From contig MFIE01000015.1 in the NCBI GenBank assembly GCA_001778785.1, positions 3,870 through 11,058 on the forward strand: a DNA stretch of 7,189 nt. The letters are read 5' to 3'. This DNA comes from Candidatus Giovannonibacteria bacterium RIFCSPLOWO2_01_FULL_46_13. GTDB lineage: Bacteria > Patescibacteriota > Minisyncoccia > JACPKW01 > UBA11713. The notes under the pieces were generated by a model. It was not told where the DNA came from. It made no database searches and was given only the letters and a program-made list of their open reading frames with translations. Below, piece by piece: positions 5,265 to 7,189 of this stretch (positions within the stretch are counted from its first letter, which is position 1; each line of letters starts with the position of its first letter). Both the position numbers and the translations under genes were made by a program.

Positions 5265-5720
5265 CGGGGCGAGTTGGGTTGTGGAGGTTTTTATTTCTAT
5301 TGGGATGAAGACGGCTTTGGCGCCGATGGATTTTAATATTCCGCTCTCGGGGATTTCTTTTCCGTTCCAATCCCCGCCCTTCACGAACACGCGCGGTTTT
5401 ATTTCCGCGATCAATTCCGCCGGGGTTAATTCGCTAAAAGACGTAACGTAATCCACAGGTACGAGCGAACTCAAATTAAAAAGCCTCAACTTTTCTTTAA
5501 CGATTGGCCGCTCGGGCCCTTTAATTTTTCTGATGGACGAATCCGAGTTCGCGCCGACGATTAAAACATCACCAAGTTTTTTGGCTTTATTAAAAAGCTG
5601 GATATGCCCGGAGTGAAGGATATCAAAACATCCGGTCGCGAGGACAATTTTCTTCCCGCCTTTGCGGAGCTTCTCCGCTATTTTCGCAAGCTCCTTTCTT
5701 TTTTTGATCTTGGAATTCAC
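5256..5720 (-). CDS. rfaE2: D-glycero-beta-D-manno-heptose 1-phosphate adenylyltransferase
   Basis: A 154-residue nucleotidyltransferase equal to the C-terminal half of E. coli HldE (RfaE), joining ATP and heptose-1-phosphate to give ADP-D-glycero-D-manno-heptose and pyrophosphate in the cytosol. The cytidylyltransferase-like signature GCFDILHSGH (30-39) has the catalytic H36-x-G-H39. NSDSSIRKIKG (58-68), RPI (71-73) with R79, ELTPAELI (97-104), VKGGDW (113-118) and TSTT (145-148) match the RfaE2 order. No kinase domain is fused, as in organisms with separate enzymes. The start is GTG 5720: an in-frame TAG lies just upstream and no ATG precedes the catalytic motif. It follows sppA by 19 bp on the same strand and ends against the shared terminator. 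Related cytidylyltransferases (glycerol-3-phosphate, FAD synthetase) are possible but fit the KGGDW and STT motifs less well, and hldD in the same window supports the heptose role. Confidence 0.87.
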   Translation of the reverse strand: MNSKIKKRKELAKIAEKLRKGGKKIVLATGCFDILHSGHIQLFNKAKKLGDVLIVGANSDSSIRKIKGPERPIVKEKLRLFNLSSLVPVDYVTSFSELTPAELIAEIKPRVFVKGGDWNGKEIPESGILKSIGAKAVFIPIEIKTSTTQLAPKK

Positions 5721-5739
5721 CTGCTAAAAGTATGGACTA

Positions 5740-6561
5740 TCATTCAAATTTTAGTGGCTCACAAAGTAATAAATCATCGGCTTTCCCGTTACCCTGTTCA
5801 GCAAGATAGGTTTTAACTTCAGATATACCGCCAATCTGATCTATAAGCCTCAACTCCATAGCCTTATCAGCAATATAAAACTTCCCGTCAGAGATTAGGG
5901 CAAGCTGTTCTCCATTTAAGCCCCTGTTTTTCATAACAATATCAGCGAACAGCTTAAATAAATCATTTGTATAATCCTGTAAATAACGTTTATATTCTGG
6001 AGTAAGACTTTTATCAGCATTTCCCACCTCTTTATATTCCCCAGAAACAATTTCCTGGAACGTATATCCTTCTTTTCTGTTGAAATCAGTTTTTTCTAAA
6101 TAAGAAAATGTAGCTCCGACATTACCCACCGATGAACTGGATAGCGCGACAATATGATCCGCCGAAGCAGCTACCCAATAACCACCAGATAATGCAGATC
6201 CACGAATAAATGCTACGACTGGAAACTTAATTTCGTCCACGGCGCGACTAATTTCTTCCGCCGCCGCCGCAGACCCTCCTGGAGAATCAATGAGAAGCAC
6301 AATTGCTTTGTAATTATTAAGCGCAAGACTCCGTATGCCCTGTGCAATACTCAATGAGTCAACGTGTTCTTCTGTACGTTGCGTATCAAGATACCCATGA
6401 ATCGACACTACCCCAACATTGCATTTACCCCTTGAGCTTAGAGTTGATGCGAAATCGACAGACTTTTTACCAGACAGCACTATCATAACAGCGACCAAAA
6501 CAACAAGTAATCCCGCCAAACCAAATAATGGAAGATATTTTTTTATTTTTTTAGATTCCAC
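5740..6561 (-). CDS. sppA: Signal peptide peptidase SppA, S49 family
   Basis: A 273-residue membrane-anchored serine protease that degrades cleaved signal peptides and other membrane-embedded peptides, with its catalytic domain outside the cytoplasm. A basic N-terminus (ESKKIKKY) precedes one TM at about 10-30. VGVVSIHGYL (49-58) begins the S49 domain, VLLIDSPGGS (88-97) forms the oxyanion region, GSALSGGYWVAASAD (121-135) carries the nucleophile S125, and IVSGEYKEVGN (171-181) carries the general base K177. The 52-residue Ser-Lys spacing matches that of B. subtilis SppA (S147/K199, from memory). It is the short single-domain form, not the double-length E. coli form. The start is GTG 6561, only 3 bp after the stop of the five-TM gene; there is no SD, so translation may depend on the upstream gene. 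The base composition is more AT-rich than the genes at the left of the window. Confidence 0.92.
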   Translation of the reverse strand: MESKKIKKYLPLFGLAGLLVVLVAVMIVLSGKKSVDFASTLSSRGKCNVGVVSIHGYLDTQRTEEHVDSLSIAQGIRSLALNNYKAIVLLIDSPGGSAAAAEEISRAVDEIKFPVVAFIRGSALSGGYWVAASADHIVALSSSSVGNVGATFSYLEKTDFNRKEGYTFQEIVSGEYKEVGNADKSLTPEYKRYLQDYTNDLFKLFADIVMKNRGLNGEQLALISDGKFYIADKAMELRLIDQIGGISEVKTYLAEQGNGKADDLLLCEPLKFE

Positions 6562-6564
6562 GAT

Positions 6565-7086
6565 TTAAGAAAAGATTACCGTCACAAAACCCAGGACTCC
6601 AAAAAAGGCGATTACAATACCCGCGACCAAAAATCCAATCACCCATTTCCTTGACGGCAAAAACAACTGAAGATCTGTATTTTTTGCCGCATACCATCCG
6701 ACAAAATAAGATACAACTTGAGCAATTACCGCCATAAGATCTCGCATCAAGTTTGGCGTCGTACTAGACATATTGACGTATACATGTATTGCCGAGAAAA
6801 TAAGTCCAGCAATTAAAAGAGCCACAAAAGCTTTGATATCCTGGGAATATGACCTATACAAGAGAAAAGCCATATATACCGACACAAGTAACCCTACAAT
6901 AATTCCCAAATTTTGTATCAATGATGATGGATCCTGTAGTTGCTCACCCGTCATGCCTGCCGCTCCAAGTACCATACCTATAATGAAACCTATCGCTCCT
7001 GATATACCCATATCAGCAAACAGGATCTTTATTCCTGCCAAGATTGGGCCGTTTTCCTTATTTAAATCCTCACTAATTTCTTTCAT
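6565..7086 (-). CDS. Five-TM membrane protein of unknown function, upstream of sppA
   Basis: I do not recognise this 173-residue protein. A charged N-terminus (KEISEDLNKENG) is followed by about five likely membrane segments at 26-44, 57-77, 84-104, 115-134 and 147-171, with small-residue-rich packing in the first (GISGAIGFIIGMVLGAAG). The loop at 45-56 is polar. The order on the strand is this gene, then sppA 3 bp later, then rfaE2 19 bp after that, so the three probably form one transcript. The tight spacing suggests a functional tie to SppA, for example a membrane partner, but this is inference. The start is ATG 7086, with no SD in the 20 bases upstream, and I see no convincing promoter in the remaining 103 bases of the window. 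Confidence 0.75.
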   Translation of the reverse strand: MKEISEDLNKENGPILAGIKILFADMGISGAIGFIIGMVLGAAGMTGEQLQDPSSLIQNLGIIVGLLVSVYMAFLLYRSYSQDIKAFVALLIAGLIFSAIHVYVNMSSTTPNLMRDLMAVIAQVVSYFVGWYAAKNTDLQLFLPSRKWVIGFLVAGIVIAFFGVLGFVTVIFS

Positions 7087-7189
7087 AAATAGTTCAGTTT
7101 AATCACTTAAGCGAAGCCAATAATTAATTTTAATGCTGGCATTTTTGGAGGATAAAGTCAATATAGATAGGTGTCCATTACAAGGAATC

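Noticed and set aside
6773..7102. Plus-strand open frame opposite the five-TM gene
   Set aside because: It is a shadow of a coherent membrane protein and has no SD, promoter or recognisable motif.
7087..7189. TTGACT on the minus strand as a promoter for the five-TM/sppA/rfaE2 unit
   Set aside because: At 16-19 bp spacing no good -10 is found; the nearest TAAAAT is 23 bp away, so the promoter is not assigned.
1..7189. CRISPR arrays, tRNA or rRNA genes, transposases
   Set aside because: No regularly spaced repeats, no tRNA-like cloverleaf and no transposase motifs were seen by eye on either strand.

Overview
The window looks like a compact bacterial chromosome segment, probably from the Patescibacteria/CPR (Parcubacteria-like). 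This is an inference. The grounds are small tightly packed genes, several overlaps, many starts without a Shine-Dalgarno (SD) sequence, a sugar-nucleotide/glycosyltransferase neighbourhood, and several proteins I cannot place in a family. TGA serves as a normal stop (552-554, 2286-2288, 3646-3648, 5209-5211 and 5740-5742), which argues against the TGA-recoding Gracilibacteria/Absconditabacteria.

Left part (1-3196), a surface-glycan region: a class I SAM methyltransferase cut by the left edge; a convergent glycosyltransferase family 9 (heptosyltransferase-like) gene whose 3' end overlaps it by 35 bp; then, divergent from the GT9 gene, a second small SAM methyltransferase coupled by an ATGA overlap to hldD, ADP-glycero-manno-heptose 6-epimerase. 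A good sigma70-like promoter for the methyltransferase-hldD pair covers the start of the GT9 gene.

Middle part (about 3173-5255), a cassette with a different style: two transcription units driven by near-identical promoters (TTGCCA, 17 bp, TATAGT or TAGAAT, with a shared A-run and TTTAGGG in the spacer). All three genes have strong SD sequences. The first unit is one multi-spanning membrane protein ending in a terminator. The second is a Nudix-like protein with an unrecognised N-terminal region followed by a two-TM membrane protein, ending in a strong hairpin terminator. Between the units lies a 46-bp near-perfect palindrome. The longest stretch without a gene is this 259-bp gap (3649-3907); besides the terminator, palindrome and promoter it holds only AT-rich sequence.

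Right part (5256-7086), minus strand: a five-TM membrane protein, an SppA-type S49 signal peptide peptidase 3 bp downstream of it, and 19 bp further on rfaE2, the ADP-heptose-forming nucleotidyltransferase. None of the three starts has a visible SD. The last 103 bases (7087-7189) are noncoding as far as I can see, with no convincing promoter.

Taken together, rfaE2 and hldD are consecutive last steps of ADP-L-glycero-D-manno-heptose synthesis, and the GT9 enzyme is a likely user of the product. The three-gene cassette sits between the two heptose enzymes and has no obvious link to the pathway.
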